Assembly: GCA_964507195.1 (NCBI GenBank)
Contig: CAZDPA010000006.1
Location: 1 to 47,310, forward strand
Origin: Solimonas sp964507195
GTDB taxonomy: Bacteria > Pseudomonadota > Gammaproteobacteria > Nevskiales > Nevskiaceae
DNA: 47,310 bases
Reading direction: 5' to 3'
Shown: in pieces, positions 39,973 through 47,310 of the stretch
Position numbering within the stretch: the stretch's first letter is position 1
How the letters are laid out: every line of letters starts with the position of its first letter
The notes under the pieces: model-generated
What the model saw: the letters and a program-made list of their open reading frames with translations, nothing else
Told to the model about the DNA's origin: nothing
Database searches by the model: none
Position numbers and translations under genes: made by a program

Positions 39973-40880
39973 ACACTTCGATCGACAACGTCGATCTGCA
40001 GTTCAGCCCGACGGCCGCGCTCGGACTGCAGTTCATTCTTGCCTTCGTGATCTTCGGCGTCGCGCTCGAACTGCGCCTGGCCGATTTCGCGCGCCTGCTG
40101 CGCGAGCCGCGCGTCGTGTTGATCGGCCTGCTTTCGCAGCTCATCGCCCTGCCGCTGCTGACCCTTGCGCTGGTGTTCGTGACCGATCCTGCGCCGAGCA
40201 TTGCGCTCGGACTGATGCTCACCGCCGCCTGCCCCGGCGGCAACATGAGCAACGTGCTCACGCACTGGTCCGGTGGCCGCACCAGTCTGGCGATGACGAT
40301 GACCTCGATTTCAAGCCTGATCTCGCCGCTGACCACGCCGCTGATCTTCGCCGTGCTCGGCGGCCTGCATCCGGCGACGCGCACGGCGATGCAGGCTGTG
40401 TCCGTGCCGTACAGCGAATTGATAGTCACGATCCTGATCGCACTGGTGACGCCGCTGATGCTCGGCATGCTGCTCGCCGAACGCTGGCCGTGCGTTGCCG
40501 GGAAGCTACGCAAGCCGCTCAAGCGCTTCGGCCTCATCGTGTTCCTGCTGTTTGTCGTGCTGGCGGTTGCCGCCAACTACGCGATCTTCTGGCAGGCCCT
40601 GACGACGATCTTCATTCTCGTCGCCATTCACAACGCCATTGCGCTGGGCAGTGGCTACGGCATCGCGCGATTGCTGCGCGCCGGTGAGGCCGAAACCCGC
40701 GCGATCACGTTCGAGACCGGTGTGCACAACACCGCACTCGGCCTGACGCTGGTCTTTACGTTCTACCAGGGCCTTGGCGGCATGGCGCTCGTGCTCGCCT
40801 GGTGGGGTGTCTGGGATCTGATCACCGGCGGTCTGCTGGCGCGCTACTGGGCACGCCTGCCCGTGCAGACCAGAAGCTAG
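39969..40880 (+). CDS. bile acid:sodium symporter family transporter
   Basis: This 303-residue protein has about nine to ten membrane helices and the BASS-family pattern: AACPGGNMSNVLTHWSGG (cation-binding crossing region), SISSLISPLTTPLIFAVLGG, and TFETGVHNTALGL in the second repeat. Bacterial members transport organic anions, pantoate or other metabolites with sodium; bile acids are unlikely to be the natural cargo. Its ATG overlaps the TauE/SafE stop (ATGA), so the two transporters are made together. It converges on the acyltransferase gene with a 7-base gap. Confidence 0.92.
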   Translation: MNTSIDNVDLQFSPTAALGLQFILAFVIFGVALELRLADFARLLREPRVVLIGLLSQLIALPLLTLALVFVTDPAPSIALGLMLTAACPGGNMSNVLTHWSGGRTSLAMTMTSISSLISPLTTPLIFAVLGGLHPATRTAMQAVSVPYSELIVTILIALVTPLMLGMLLAERWPCVAGKLRKPLKRFGLIVFLLFVVLAVAANYAIFWQALTTIFILVAIHNAIALGSGYGIARLLRAGEAETRAITFETGVHNTALGLTLVFTFYQGLGGMALVLAWWGVWDLITGGLLARYWARLPVQTRS

Positions 40881-40887
40881 CGGCAAC

Positions 40888-41820
40888 TCAGCCGTGCGCA
40901 GGCCGCTGGGTCTGCATCGCCGGACGGCTCGACTGCATCCGCTCCAGGCGCGCGTCCTTCCTCATCCAGATGCCGTTGATCCAGGACTGGAAGCGCTTGC
41001 GGTATTCGGGATCGGCCTCGTAGTCGCCGCAGATCATCTCCTGCGGGATCGGCAGCACGTCGATGAACACCTGCAGCTGATCCTGTTCGCCGCTGGCGAA
41101 GCTCCACAGTTTTGACTTGTCCGTCGGCTGGTAGCCGATCGTGACGTCGATGATGCCGGCGAACTGATCGCCCATCGCGTTGAGCGCGAAGCTCATGCCG
41201 CCGGCCTTGGGCCGCAGCAGATGCCGGTACGGCGACTGGCCACGGATGCGCTTGTCCTCGGTGAATCGCGTGCCTTCGATGAAATTGATGACGGTGACCG
41301 GCTCGTTGCGATACAGCTCGCAGGCGCGGCGTGTGGTCTCCAGATCCTGGTTGCGCAGCTCCGGATGGGCCTTGATCGCGCGCTTGCTGTGGCGGCGCAT
41401 GAACGGGAAGTCCATTGCCCAGCAGCCGATCCCGATCGCCGGAACGTAGATCAGCTCCCACTTGAGAAAGAAGCGCGGGAATGGCGCGCGGCCGTGGAAC
41501 AGATCAAACAGCAGGACGATATCCGCCCAGGACTGGTGATTGGCGATCAGCAGATAGTTCTTCGCCGGATCGAAGGGCGTGCGGATGTCGACGTCCCATT
41601 GCACCGTGTGCAGGAGGCGGAACACCAGGCGGTTGTTGCGCACCCAGTTGGTCGCGATCCAGATGCAGTAACGGCTGCAGGCGCGCTGCAGCGGTGCGTA
41701 GGGAATCAGCTTGAGCAGTGCCGCCGGGGACTGCAGCAGGAATGCGCCGAGCATCAACGCAGTCAGCGCAATGCTGGTCAGGATGCCGATGATCGCGGGG
41801 GGGAAGATCACCGAAAGCAT
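40888..41820 (-). CDS. PlsC-type acyltransferase, YihG-like
   Basis: This 310-residue membrane acyltransferase has an N-terminal helix (about 8-30). Motif I is H95-QSWA-D100 (NHQSWADIVLL), motif II lies in KWELIYVPAIGIGCWAMDFPFMRR, and motif III is FIEGTRF (180-186). E. coli YihG and its relatives acylate lysophosphatidic acid using acyl-ACP or acyl-CoA. The long spacing and the IGCWAMDFPFM segment match that group better than PlsC proper. It is the last gene of the pyrF-hemE run, 17 bases after hemE. Confidence 0.9.
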   Translation of the reverse strand: MLSVIFPPAIIGILTSIALTALMLGAFLLQSPAALLKLIPYAPLQRACSRYCIWIATNWVRNNRLVFRLLHTVQWDVDIRTPFDPAKNYLLIANHQSWADIVLLFDLFHGRAPFPRFFLKWELIYVPAIGIGCWAMDFPFMRRHSKRAIKAHPELRNQDLETTRRACELYRNEPVTVINFIEGTRFTEDKRIRGQSPYRHLLRPKAGGMSFALNAMGDQFAGIIDVTIGYQPTDKSKLWSFASGEQDQLQVFIDVLPIPQEMICGDYEADPEYRKRFQSWINGIWMRKDARLERMQSSRPAMQTQRPAHG

Positions 41821-41837
41821 GACGACGCTCCTTGGTA

Positions 41838-42899
41838 TTACGCCGGCTTGTGGAACACCGGGCTGAGGGCCTTGACGGCTTCGATCATGACGCCGGCGTG
41901 TTCCGGCGGCGTCTGCTGCAGGATGCCGTGACCGAGGTTGAAGATATGTCCGTTGCCATGGCCAAAGGAGCTTAGAACGCGCGCGACCGCGGCTTCAATC
42001 CTGTCCGGCTGGGCAAGCAGCAGCGTCGGATCGAGGTTGCCCTGCAGGGCGACACGATCGCCGACGCGGCTGCGCGCGCCGGCGATGTCGGTGGTCCAGT
42101 CGAGGCCGAGCGCATCGCAGCCGGTTTCCGCCATCGCTTCGAGGTGCTGACCGCCGTTCTTGGTGAACAGGATGACCGGCACATCCGGCGCAATGCGCTT
42201 GAGGTGGGTGACGATGCGTGCCATCGGTTCCAGCGAGAAGCGCAGGTAGTCGTGCGGCGCGAGGATGCCGCCCCAGGTGTCGAAGATCATCAGCGCATCG
42301 GCGCCGGCGCTCAGCTGTGCTTCCAGATACAGGCTGACTGAGGCAGACAGTTTCGCGAGCAGGCTGTCGAGCATTTCCGGCGCGTCGTAAGCCATGCCCT
42401 TGATGCGCGTGTAGTCCGAGCCGCCGGCGCCTTCGACCATGTAGGTCGCGAGCGTCCACGGGCTGCCCGAAAAGCCGATCAGCGGCAGACGGTCACCGAG
42501 CGCGGCGCGAATCGTGCGCACCGCATTCATGACGTAGCGCAACTCGCCTTCCGGGTCCGGCACGCCGAGCGCTTCGATGCTGCGTGCGTCGCGCACCGGA
42601 CGGTCGAACACCGGGCCTTCGCCTTCGACGAAACGCAGGCCAAGGCCCATCGCATCCGGAATCGTCAGGATGTCGGAGAACAGGATCGCGGCGTCGAGGT
42701 CGTAGCGCGCCAGCGGCTGCAACGTGACTTCGCAACACAGCTCGGCGTTGCGGCACAGGCTCATGAAGTCGCCGGCCTTGGCGCGCGAGACGCGGTACTC
42801 CGGCAAATAGCGACCGGCCTGACGCATCATCCACACCGGTGTGCGGTCTACCGGCTGGCGACGCAGGGCACGCAGGAAGAGGTCGTTTTTGAGATTCAT
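41838..42899 (-). CDS. hemE: uroporphyrinogen decarboxylase
   Basis: This 353-residue TIM-barrel enzyme removes four carboxyl groups from uroporphyrinogen III to give coproporphyrinogen III. Signature VWMMRQAGRYLPEYR (near residue 25) contains the substrate-binding arginines, and IGFSGSPWTLATYMVEG and GWTTDIAGAR-like LDWTTDIAGARSRVG are also conserved. The end INLGHGI-type motif reads FNLGHGILQQTPPE. It follows pyrF after only six bases. A second haem-synthesis gene, hemB, lies 16 kb away on the same strand. Confidence 0.97.
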   Translation of the reverse strand: MNLKNDLFLRALRRQPVDRTPVWMMRQAGRYLPEYRVSRAKAGDFMSLCRNAELCCEVTLQPLARYDLDAAILFSDILTIPDAMGLGLRFVEGEGPVFDRPVRDARSIEALGVPDPEGELRYVMNAVRTIRAALGDRLPLIGFSGSPWTLATYMVEGAGGSDYTRIKGMAYDAPEMLDSLLAKLSASVSLYLEAQLSAGADALMIFDTWGGILAPHDYLRFSLEPMARIVTHLKRIAPDVPVILFTKNGGQHLEAMAETGCDALGLDWTTDIAGARSRVGDRVALQGNLDPTLLLAQPDRIEAAVARVLSSFGHGNGHIFNLGHGILQQTPPEHAGVMIEAVKALSPVFHKPA

Positions 42900-42905
42900 G
42901 GCGGG

Positions 42906-43631
42906 TCAGTTTGAGCGGATGGATCGCGCCTGAACGGCGGCGGCGATTTCATTCTGAATCGAGATCGCCATGCCACGCGGATCTGCGGCGTCGCGGATCG
43001 GTCGGCCGATGACCAGATAGTCGGCGCCCGCGGCAATCGCCGCCGTCGGCGTCATGATGCGTTTCTGATCGGCTTCAACGCGGTTTTCGACCGGGCGGAT
43101 GCCGGGTGTCACGCAGATCAGTTCACGCGGGGCTTCCAGGCGCAGACGTTCGACTTCGAGACCGGAAGACACGACACCATCGCAACCGGCAGCGAGCGAG
43201 CGCCGCGCCCGCGACAGCACCAGATCGGCGATGTTGCAGCCGAAGCCGAGGTCATCGAGGTCGCCCTGATCGAGACTCGTCAGCGCAGTGACGGCAAGTA
43301 CCTTGAGCGAGCCGGCCTTGGCCTTCGCTGCGGCTTCCATGATCGACTGGTTGCCGTGGATCGTGCAGAAGTCCGCACCGCGGTCGGCCAGATTGCGCAC
43401 CGCGCGCGCGACGGTTTCCGGGATATCGAAGAATTTCAGATCCACGAAGACCTTCTTCTGCTCGGCCTTGAGCCAGTCGAGCAGATCGAAGAAGCCGGGC
43501 GCCATCAGCAGTTCCATGCCGATCTTGTAGAAGCTCACGCTGTCGCCGAGCGCGTGCACCAGCCGGCGCGCTTCGGTGGCGTTCGGGACGTCGAGCGCGG
43601 CAATCAGGCGGTCGTGAGTCGGGATGGTCAT
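42906..43631 (-). CDS. pyrF: orotidine 5'-phosphate decarboxylase
   Basis: This 241-residue TIM-barrel enzyme makes UMP from OMP, the last step of pyrimidine synthesis. The catalytic array D64/K66/D69 is visible in FVDLKFFDIPETV. The phosphate-binding segment TPGIRP and the terminal YLVIGRPIRDAADP complete the family pattern. Its ATG lies only six bases after the ccdB stop codon, and no strong Shine-Dalgarno sequence is apparent, so it may depend on read-through transcription or coupling from the toxin-antitoxin operon. Confidence 0.97.
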   Translation of the reverse strand: MTIPTHDRLIAALDVPNATEARRLVHALGDSVSFYKIGMELLMAPGFFDLLDWLKAEQKKVFVDLKFFDIPETVARAVRNLADRGADFCTIHGNQSIMEAAAKAKAGSLKVLAVTALTSLDQGDLDDLGFGCNIADLVLSRARRSLAAGCDGVVSSGLEVERLRLEAPRELICVTPGIRPVENRVEADQKRIMTPTAAIAAGADYLVIGRPIRDAADPRGMAISIQNEIAAAVQARSIRSN

Positions 43632-43637
43632 CAGGAA

Positions 43638-43946
43638 TCAGTATCCGGTCAGCAGAAAATCGATAGCTGCGAGGAGTTCGTCGCGTGCAGCCGAAAGGTC
43701 GGCAACCTGCTCGCGCAGATCGCGCCGCGACACCGAGACCATGTCCGCAGTTGATGCGATGACCGTGCGGGCTTCAATCCGAAACGCCGGGTGCAGTCGG
43801 GTTATCCGCCCGGCAAAAAAAGTGTCGTCAACCAACGGAACAATCACGCGTGTTTCCAGATCGAGCAGATCGGATTGAACGTCCAGCAGGTACGGCACAC
43901 GATCGCGGCTTTGGCGCGGATTACGGTAAGCGTGAAACTGCGGCAT
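43638..43946 (-). CDS. ccdB: CcdB-family toxin
   Basis: This 102-residue protein matches CcdB, the DNA-gyrase poison of type II toxin-antitoxin modules: start PQFHAYRNPRQSRDRVPYLLDVQSDLLD, then RVIVPL and ending AIDFLLTGY. In the F-plasmid toxin the last three residues, W-G-I, are needed for killing; here they are T-G-Y, so toxicity may be altered. The ATG shares one base with the ccdA stop (TGATG), giving translational coupling. The start at 43946 is preferred over an earlier in-frame ATG inside ccdA, because it gives the family N-terminus. Confidence 0.93.
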   Translation of the reverse strand: MPQFHAYRNPRQSRDRVPYLLDVQSDLLDLETRVIVPLVDDTFFAGRITRLHPAFRIEARTVIASTADMVSVSRRDLREQVADLSAARDELLAAIDFLLTGY

Positions 43947-44212
43947 CAGATACGAACCAGATCCTGATTCCAAGGGCCGTCGCGTTCAACGCGTGCGTTG
44001 TACTCGGCAATTGCCTGGCGATTCTCTTCCAGCCAGCGGCGGCCTTCGTCCTCGCGCAGCCGGCGCAGCAAGCTTTCCTCAACCAGTTCGGACAGGTTCA
44101 ATCCGGCATCGCGGGCGCGCTCGATCAGATCGCCACGTACGCTGAGATTGAGTCGCCGCTTGGGTTCCTGGACGGTTGCACGGCCAGTTTTTGATCGCGT
44201 CGTCGCGGGCAT
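43946..44212 (-). CDS. ccdA: CcdA-family antitoxin
   Basis: This is an 88-residue antitoxin. The N-terminal ribbon-helix-helix DNA-binding part is RLNLSVRGDLIERARDAGLNLSELVEESL. The C-terminal toxin-binding tail RRWLEENRQAIAEYNARVERDGPW follows the CcdA pattern. It should neutralise CcdB and repress its own promoter. A palindrome overlapping the promoter -10 region lies 32 bases upstream of the ATG. The first 18 residues are an unusual basic extension before the ribbon. Confidence 0.93.
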   Translation of the reverse strand: MPATTRSKTGRATVQEPKRRLNLSVRGDLIERARDAGLNLSELVEESLLRRLREDEGRRWLEENRQAIAEYNARVERDGPWNQDLVRI

Positions 44213-44243
44213 TTCAGACTCCGAACAGGATTGCGTATTGTCG

Positions 44244-44277
44244 TGCGCATAATAATGCGCATGCTAGATCTGCGCAA
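44244..44277 (-). promoter_or_regulatory. ccdAB promoter with overlapping palindromic operator
   Basis: On the minus strand, TTGCGC (44277-44272) and TATTAT (44254-44249) are separated by 17 bases, as in a sigma-70 promoter. A perfect inverted repeat, TGCGCAT-AATA-ATGCGCA (44244-44261), covers the -10 box, and another TGCGCA half-site lies at 44271-44276. This is the arrangement expected for autoregulation by the CcdA ribbon-helix-helix dimer. Binding is inferred. Confidence 0.65.
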
Positions 44278-44341
44278 GCGCAAACAAGCGGTCATGCCAG
44301 TGTCGCAATTCTGAATAGTTGTCCCGCTACCGTTCGGGCCG

Positions 44342-45454
44342 ATGCCAATACCCGAGCGCGCCGTGGCCCTGTCTGCCAAAGAAATCTGTTTCATGTCACC
44401 GACCTATCGCGGGGACATTGACCGCTTCCAATTGCTGCGCGAGTCGATTACCGCCTACGGCCAGGGGCATATCCGCCACTACGCGCTGATCGACACCGAA
44501 GATCTGCCCTTGCTGGAGCGGCTGAATCTGCCGAACGTCGTCCCCGTCACGACCGCGCAGTTGCTCGCGCCGGCGCTTGAAGCCGGGCGCATTGCCTACA
44601 ACCGCAGCGGCGGGCGGGTGGTCAAACGCTGGCAGCGCAGCTTCAACAAGCGTCTCGGCTGGTTTCCGAATGCGCGCTGCTACGGCTGGCAGATCCAGCA
44701 ACTGCTGAAACTGGCCGCGCCGGTCGCGTTGCCGGAGCGCGTGTTCGTCAGCTTCGACTCCGATCTCATTGCCTGTGGCCGGTTCGGCCTTGATGACTTC
44801 ATGCGCGACGGCAAGGTCGCGTTGTACGAATCGCGCTTCAATCTCAAAAAGCCGAAGAAGCCGGGCGGCTGGCATGGCAACGCCTGCCGCCTGCTGGATC
44901 TGCACGATCCGGTGAACGTCGGCGAAGAGACGGCGGACTACGTTGCGCAGCCCTTCGTGTTCGAAAAAAGCCACACGCAGGCGCTGCAGCAATGGCTGGA
45001 GCAGCGCTACCAGCAGCCCTGGTGGCGAAGCGTGCTCGATCTTCCGCTGGGTGGATGGTCGGAGTTCATGATCTACGGCGAGTTCGTGCGCAGCCATCTG
45101 GACTACGCCGGTGCATTCCAGAGGCCGGTCCGCGCCAACAGCTTCTGGATCCAGAATCGTGCGCAGTTCGAGAACGCCGAAGCACTGATCCAGCAGGCAT
45201 TCGACGATCCCGATATTCACTTCCTGTGCCTGCAGGCTGACGACCATGGCGTGTGGACGCTGAATCGTTTCAGCAAAACGGTACATGCGTGCATCGAAAA
45301 CTCGCTGGCTCGCGGGCATGGCGCAGCGCCGCCTCGACTGGCCAGGAGCGATCCGCAGCGGCCAGGACTCAAAGATCCGATGGAACCGCTGAGTGCGCTA
45401 GGCGTGAATCGCCGCTTCGACCTTGACCGCGCTGGGACCACCCACGGCGCGTAG
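44342..45454 (+). CDS. DUF6492-type protein, glycosyltransferase-like
   Basis: This is a 370-residue protein. Near the start it reads EICFMSPTYRGDIDRFQLLRESI, resembling the nucleotide-binding beginning of GT-A glycosyltransferases, and at about residue 136 it has VFVSFDSDLIACG, a DxD-like site. WHGNACRLLDL and GGWSEFMIYGEFV are also recognisable from DUF6492 proteins. There is no signal peptide or membrane helix. It may transfer a sugar to an envelope polymer, but this is inference. The ATG at 44342 lacks a strong ribosome site; an in-frame ATG at 44393 would shorten it by 17 residues. Its last 57 bases overlap the convergent hrpA gene. Confidence 0.75.
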   Translation: MPIPERAVALSAKEICFMSPTYRGDIDRFQLLRESITAYGQGHIRHYALIDTEDLPLLERLNLPNVVPVTTAQLLAPALEAGRIAYNRSGGRVVKRWQRSFNKRLGWFPNARCYGWQIQQLLKLAAPVALPERVFVSFDSDLIACGRFGLDDFMRDGKVALYESRFNLKKPKKPGGWHGNACRLLDLHDPVNVGEETADYVAQPFVFEKSHTQALQQWLEQRYQQPWWRSVLDLPLGGWSEFMIYGEFVRSHLDYAGAFQRPVRANSFWIQNRAQFENAEALIQQAFDDPDIHFLCLQADDHGVWTLNRFSKTVHACIENSLARGHGAAPPRLARSDPQRPGLKDPMEPLSALGVNRRFDLDRAGTTHGA

Positions 45455-47310
45455 TTCCTGAGCAAACAGCGCGATCCGCCACTCTTCCAGCACCCAGCGC
45501 GCGCGATGCAGCGGCGTCGGCAGCTTGCGTGCGAGTGGGGCGATCTGCCGGGTCAGTTCTTCGTCGCGCGCAGGCTTGTTGGCGAGCCGTTCGACGCGGA
45601 TGTCGATCGCGCGCAGATAGAGCGCCATGCGCGACCAATGCTCGTCCGGGATCGCGGTGATGAAGCCGGTGGCGAACAGACTGTCGAGCTGATGGCGCAT
45701 GTCGGTGATCGAACCCGGCCAGCGATCGTTCAGGGTTTTCAGACGCGCCCGCAGTTCGCGCGCCTTGCTCAGCCAGTTGGCGATGACGTCGATGCGCTGA
45801 ATCGCATCGACAGAAAACGCGCCGCGTTGTTCGAGCGCGGCCTGAAACGCGCTGCGCGTGCGTACCGTGTCGAGATCGAAGACTGTTTCCGCGCTGCGCT
45901 GGCCGACGGCGACGGCAACCGTGTCGACATCGAGCGAAAACGACGCGAGCAGCAGCGCGAGCTTGCTGCGCACCGCTTTCTGGATGTCGCGCGTGCGCTC
46001 CGGCATGCGCAGCAACAGCAGCGCACGCGCGCCGTGGCGCTGCGCCAGTGCGGCGGCTTCGGCGGATTCAAACAGACGCAGATCTACCCGTTCGCCCTGC
46101 ACGTCCAGCGCGGGCCAGGCACGTGCGCCGGTGCCCAGCGTCACGTGTGCAGGTAAATCGTCGAAGTCCCAGTCGCTCAGGCCTTGCCGACTCCAGCGGC
46201 TCAGCGTGTCGTCGCGTGTCGCCGCGGCGTTGAGCGCAGTGCGTGCTGCCGCACTGTAGCGACCCTGCAGTGCTTCTAGCGTATCGCTGACGCTGAGGAC
46301 CTTGCCGTGCTCGTCCTCGAGCTGAAAGCGCGGTTTCAGATGCGCGTCCAGACGCTGTGGATCGAACTCTTCAGGCGTGACGCCGACCCCGGTCATCGCC
46401 GTCAGCGCGGTACACAACTGTTCAAGCAGCGACCCCGGTGGTTCCATGCGCGCGGCGGCGGCGCTGGCAAACTCGGCGGCCGGCGTGAACGCGCGGCGCG
46501 TGCGGTTCGGCAGGCTGCGGATCAGCGCCTCGACCTTAGCCGCGCGCAGGCCCGGCACGAGCCACTCGAAGATCTCGCCCGGCAGTGCATGCGCCTGCGC
46601 CAGCGGAATATGGAAAGTCACGCCGTCATGCTCGGCGCCTGGATCGTGGTGGTATGACAGCGCGACGCTGACGTTGCCGATGTCCAGATGATCCGGGAAC
46701 AGCGTGCTGACATCGGCGCTGACGCCGGGTCGCAAGGCATCGGCCTCGTCGAGCTTGAGGCGGGCGACATCGGTTGCATTCTTCGGATCGTGCAGCCAGC
46801 GCTTGAGCGCAGCGGTGGTGCAGATCGTCGGTGGCAGGCGCGCCGCGTACCAGGCCTCGAAGTGCGCATCGTCGGCGAGCAGGTCGGGCCGGCGCAGGCG
46901 CACTTCCTTGTCGCGGATCACCGCGATCACTTCGAGGTTGTGTTCGAGAAACGCCGGCTTCTTCTGCATCTCGCCGGCCACCAGGCCGTCGCGGATGAAG
47001 ATATCGCGCGCTTCTTTGGGGTGACTGGAGCCGTAATGCTTGGGGCGCGTCGTCAGCGGCATGCCGAGCAGGCTGACGTGTTCTACCGCGCTGACTTCAC
47101 CGCGTTGTACGTTCCAGGTCGGGTGCAACAACGAGCGCTTGACCAGATGGCCGCCGACCAGCTCCAGCCATTCCGGCTCGATTGCGGCGTTGGTGCGTGC
47201 GTACAGGCGCGAGGTCTGCGCGAGCTGCGCGCTCATCACCCAGGCCGGCGTCTTCTTCGACAGCGCAGAACCCGGATGCATGTGGAAGCGCCGGCCCTTG
47301 GGCCCCTGAT
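45398..47310 (-). CDS. hrpA: ATP-dependent RNA helicase HrpA, C-terminal half (5' end missing)
   Basis: The gene enters from the right edge, so only the last 637 or so residues are visible. They start QGPKGRRFHMHPGSALSKK-type and continue WVMSAQLAQTSRLYARTNAAIEPEWLELVGGHLVKR, matching the region after the helicase core and OB fold in E. coli HrpA. The remainder is the DUF3418-type domain specific to proteobacterial HrpA, ending PTPLHRARWVLEEWRIALFAQELRAVG. The DEAH motor motifs lie outside the window. HrpA is linked to resolving stalled ribosomes and mRNA processing. The 3' end overlaps the convergent DUF6492 gene by 57 bases. Confidence 0.93.
   Translation of the reverse strand, partial: QGPKGRRFHMHPGSALSKKTPAWVMSAQLAQTSRLYARTNAAIEPEWLELVGGHLVKRSLLHPTWNVQRGEVSAVEHVSLLGMPLTTRPKHYGSSHPKEARDIFIRDGLVAGEMQKKPAFLEHNLEVIAVIRDKEVRLRRPDLLADDAHFEAWYAARLPPTICTTAALKRWLHDPKNATDVARLKLDEADALRPGVSADVSTLFPDHLDIGNVSVALSYHHDPGAEHDGVTFHIPLAQAHALPGEIFEWLVPGLRAAKVEALIRSLPNRTRRAFTPAAEFASAAAARMEPPGSLLEQLCTALTAMTGVGVTPEEFDPQRLDAHLKPRFQLEDEHGKVLSVSDTLEALQGRYSAAARTALNAAATRDDTLSRWSRQGLSDWDFDDLPAHVTLGTGARAWPALDVQGERVDLRLFESAEAAALAQRHGARALLLLRMPERTRDIQKAVRSKLALLLASFSLDVDTVAVAVGQRSAETVFDLDTVRTRSAFQAALEQRGAFSVDAIQRIDVIANWLSKARELRARLKTLNDRWPGSITDMRHQLDSLFATGFITAIPDEHWSRMALYLRAIDIRVERLANKPARDEELTRQIAPLARKLPTPLHRARWVLEEWRIALFAQELRAVGGPSAVKVEAAIHA

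Overview
This is a gene-dense, GC-rich stretch of bacterial chromosome (about 48 protein genes in 47.3 kb). The gene families (tatABC next to his genes, HrpA with its C-terminal DUF3418-type region, a XanB2-like chorismatase, a Dtd/LpxL-like pair, a TonB-dependent receptor, HemB of the metal type found in Pseudomonas) point to a gammaproteobacterium. I infer the Nevskiales/Xanthomonadales neighbourhood, but the sequence alone does not prove it. I see no rRNA, tRNA, CRISPR array, phage or intact insertion sequence. No gene-free stretch exceeds 300 bases; the longest is about 287 bases (14371-14656).

Layout. 1-5737 (+): a MacB/LolD-type ABC exporter (ATPase cut by the window edge, two FtsX-like permeases) followed by an NtrC-type regulator and an NtrY-type kinase. 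A perfect inverted repeat at 5734-5794 separates it from a minus-strand run: mutM, a four-helix membrane protein, a LigB-type dioxygenase and an Old Yellow Enzyme. 9266-14370 (-): a terminator, a Gld-type ABC system (DUF4340 protein, GldG-like, GldF-like, GldA-like) and an LpxL-type acyltransferase. 14538-20125 (+): a possible leader ORF, dtd, hisB-hisH-hisA-hisF-hisE without hisI, then tatABC. 20216-25147 (+): a secreted lysyl-oxidase-like protein with a GlyGly-CTERM-like tail, an SDR, a frame-broken M20 peptidase and a DUF4124 membrane protein. 25148-26961 (-): aroE and hemB. 27167-28473 (+): an ECF sigma factor and its anti-sigma factor.

28492-31548 (-): a three-gene operon in which each gene overlaps the next. 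It encodes a cytochrome c5-like lipoprotein, a Tat lipoprotein sugar-lactone oxidase, and a fold-III PLP enzyme with its own twin-arginine signal. A TonB-dependent receptor diverges from it. This is the strongest candidate for an undescribed periplasmic system. 34323-36920: a monoacylglycerol lipase divergent from glpK. glpK carries an in-frame palindromic insertion and is followed by a REPIN-like inverted repeat. 37069-39002 (-): chorismatase, PhnA-type zinc protein and HD-domain protein. 39244-40880 (+): TauE/SafE and bile-acid-symporter-type transporters. 40888-44212 (-): ccdA-ccdB-pyrF-hemE-acyltransferase, with a promoter and palindromic operator ahead of ccdA. 44342-47310: a DUF6492-type protein and the 3' part of hrpA, which overlap tail to tail.

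Most of the window is housekeeping (histidine, shikimate, haem and pyrimidine synthesis, DNA repair, Tat export). The accessory content lies in 20.2-24.2 kb, 27.1-36.9 kb and 43.6-44.3 kb.
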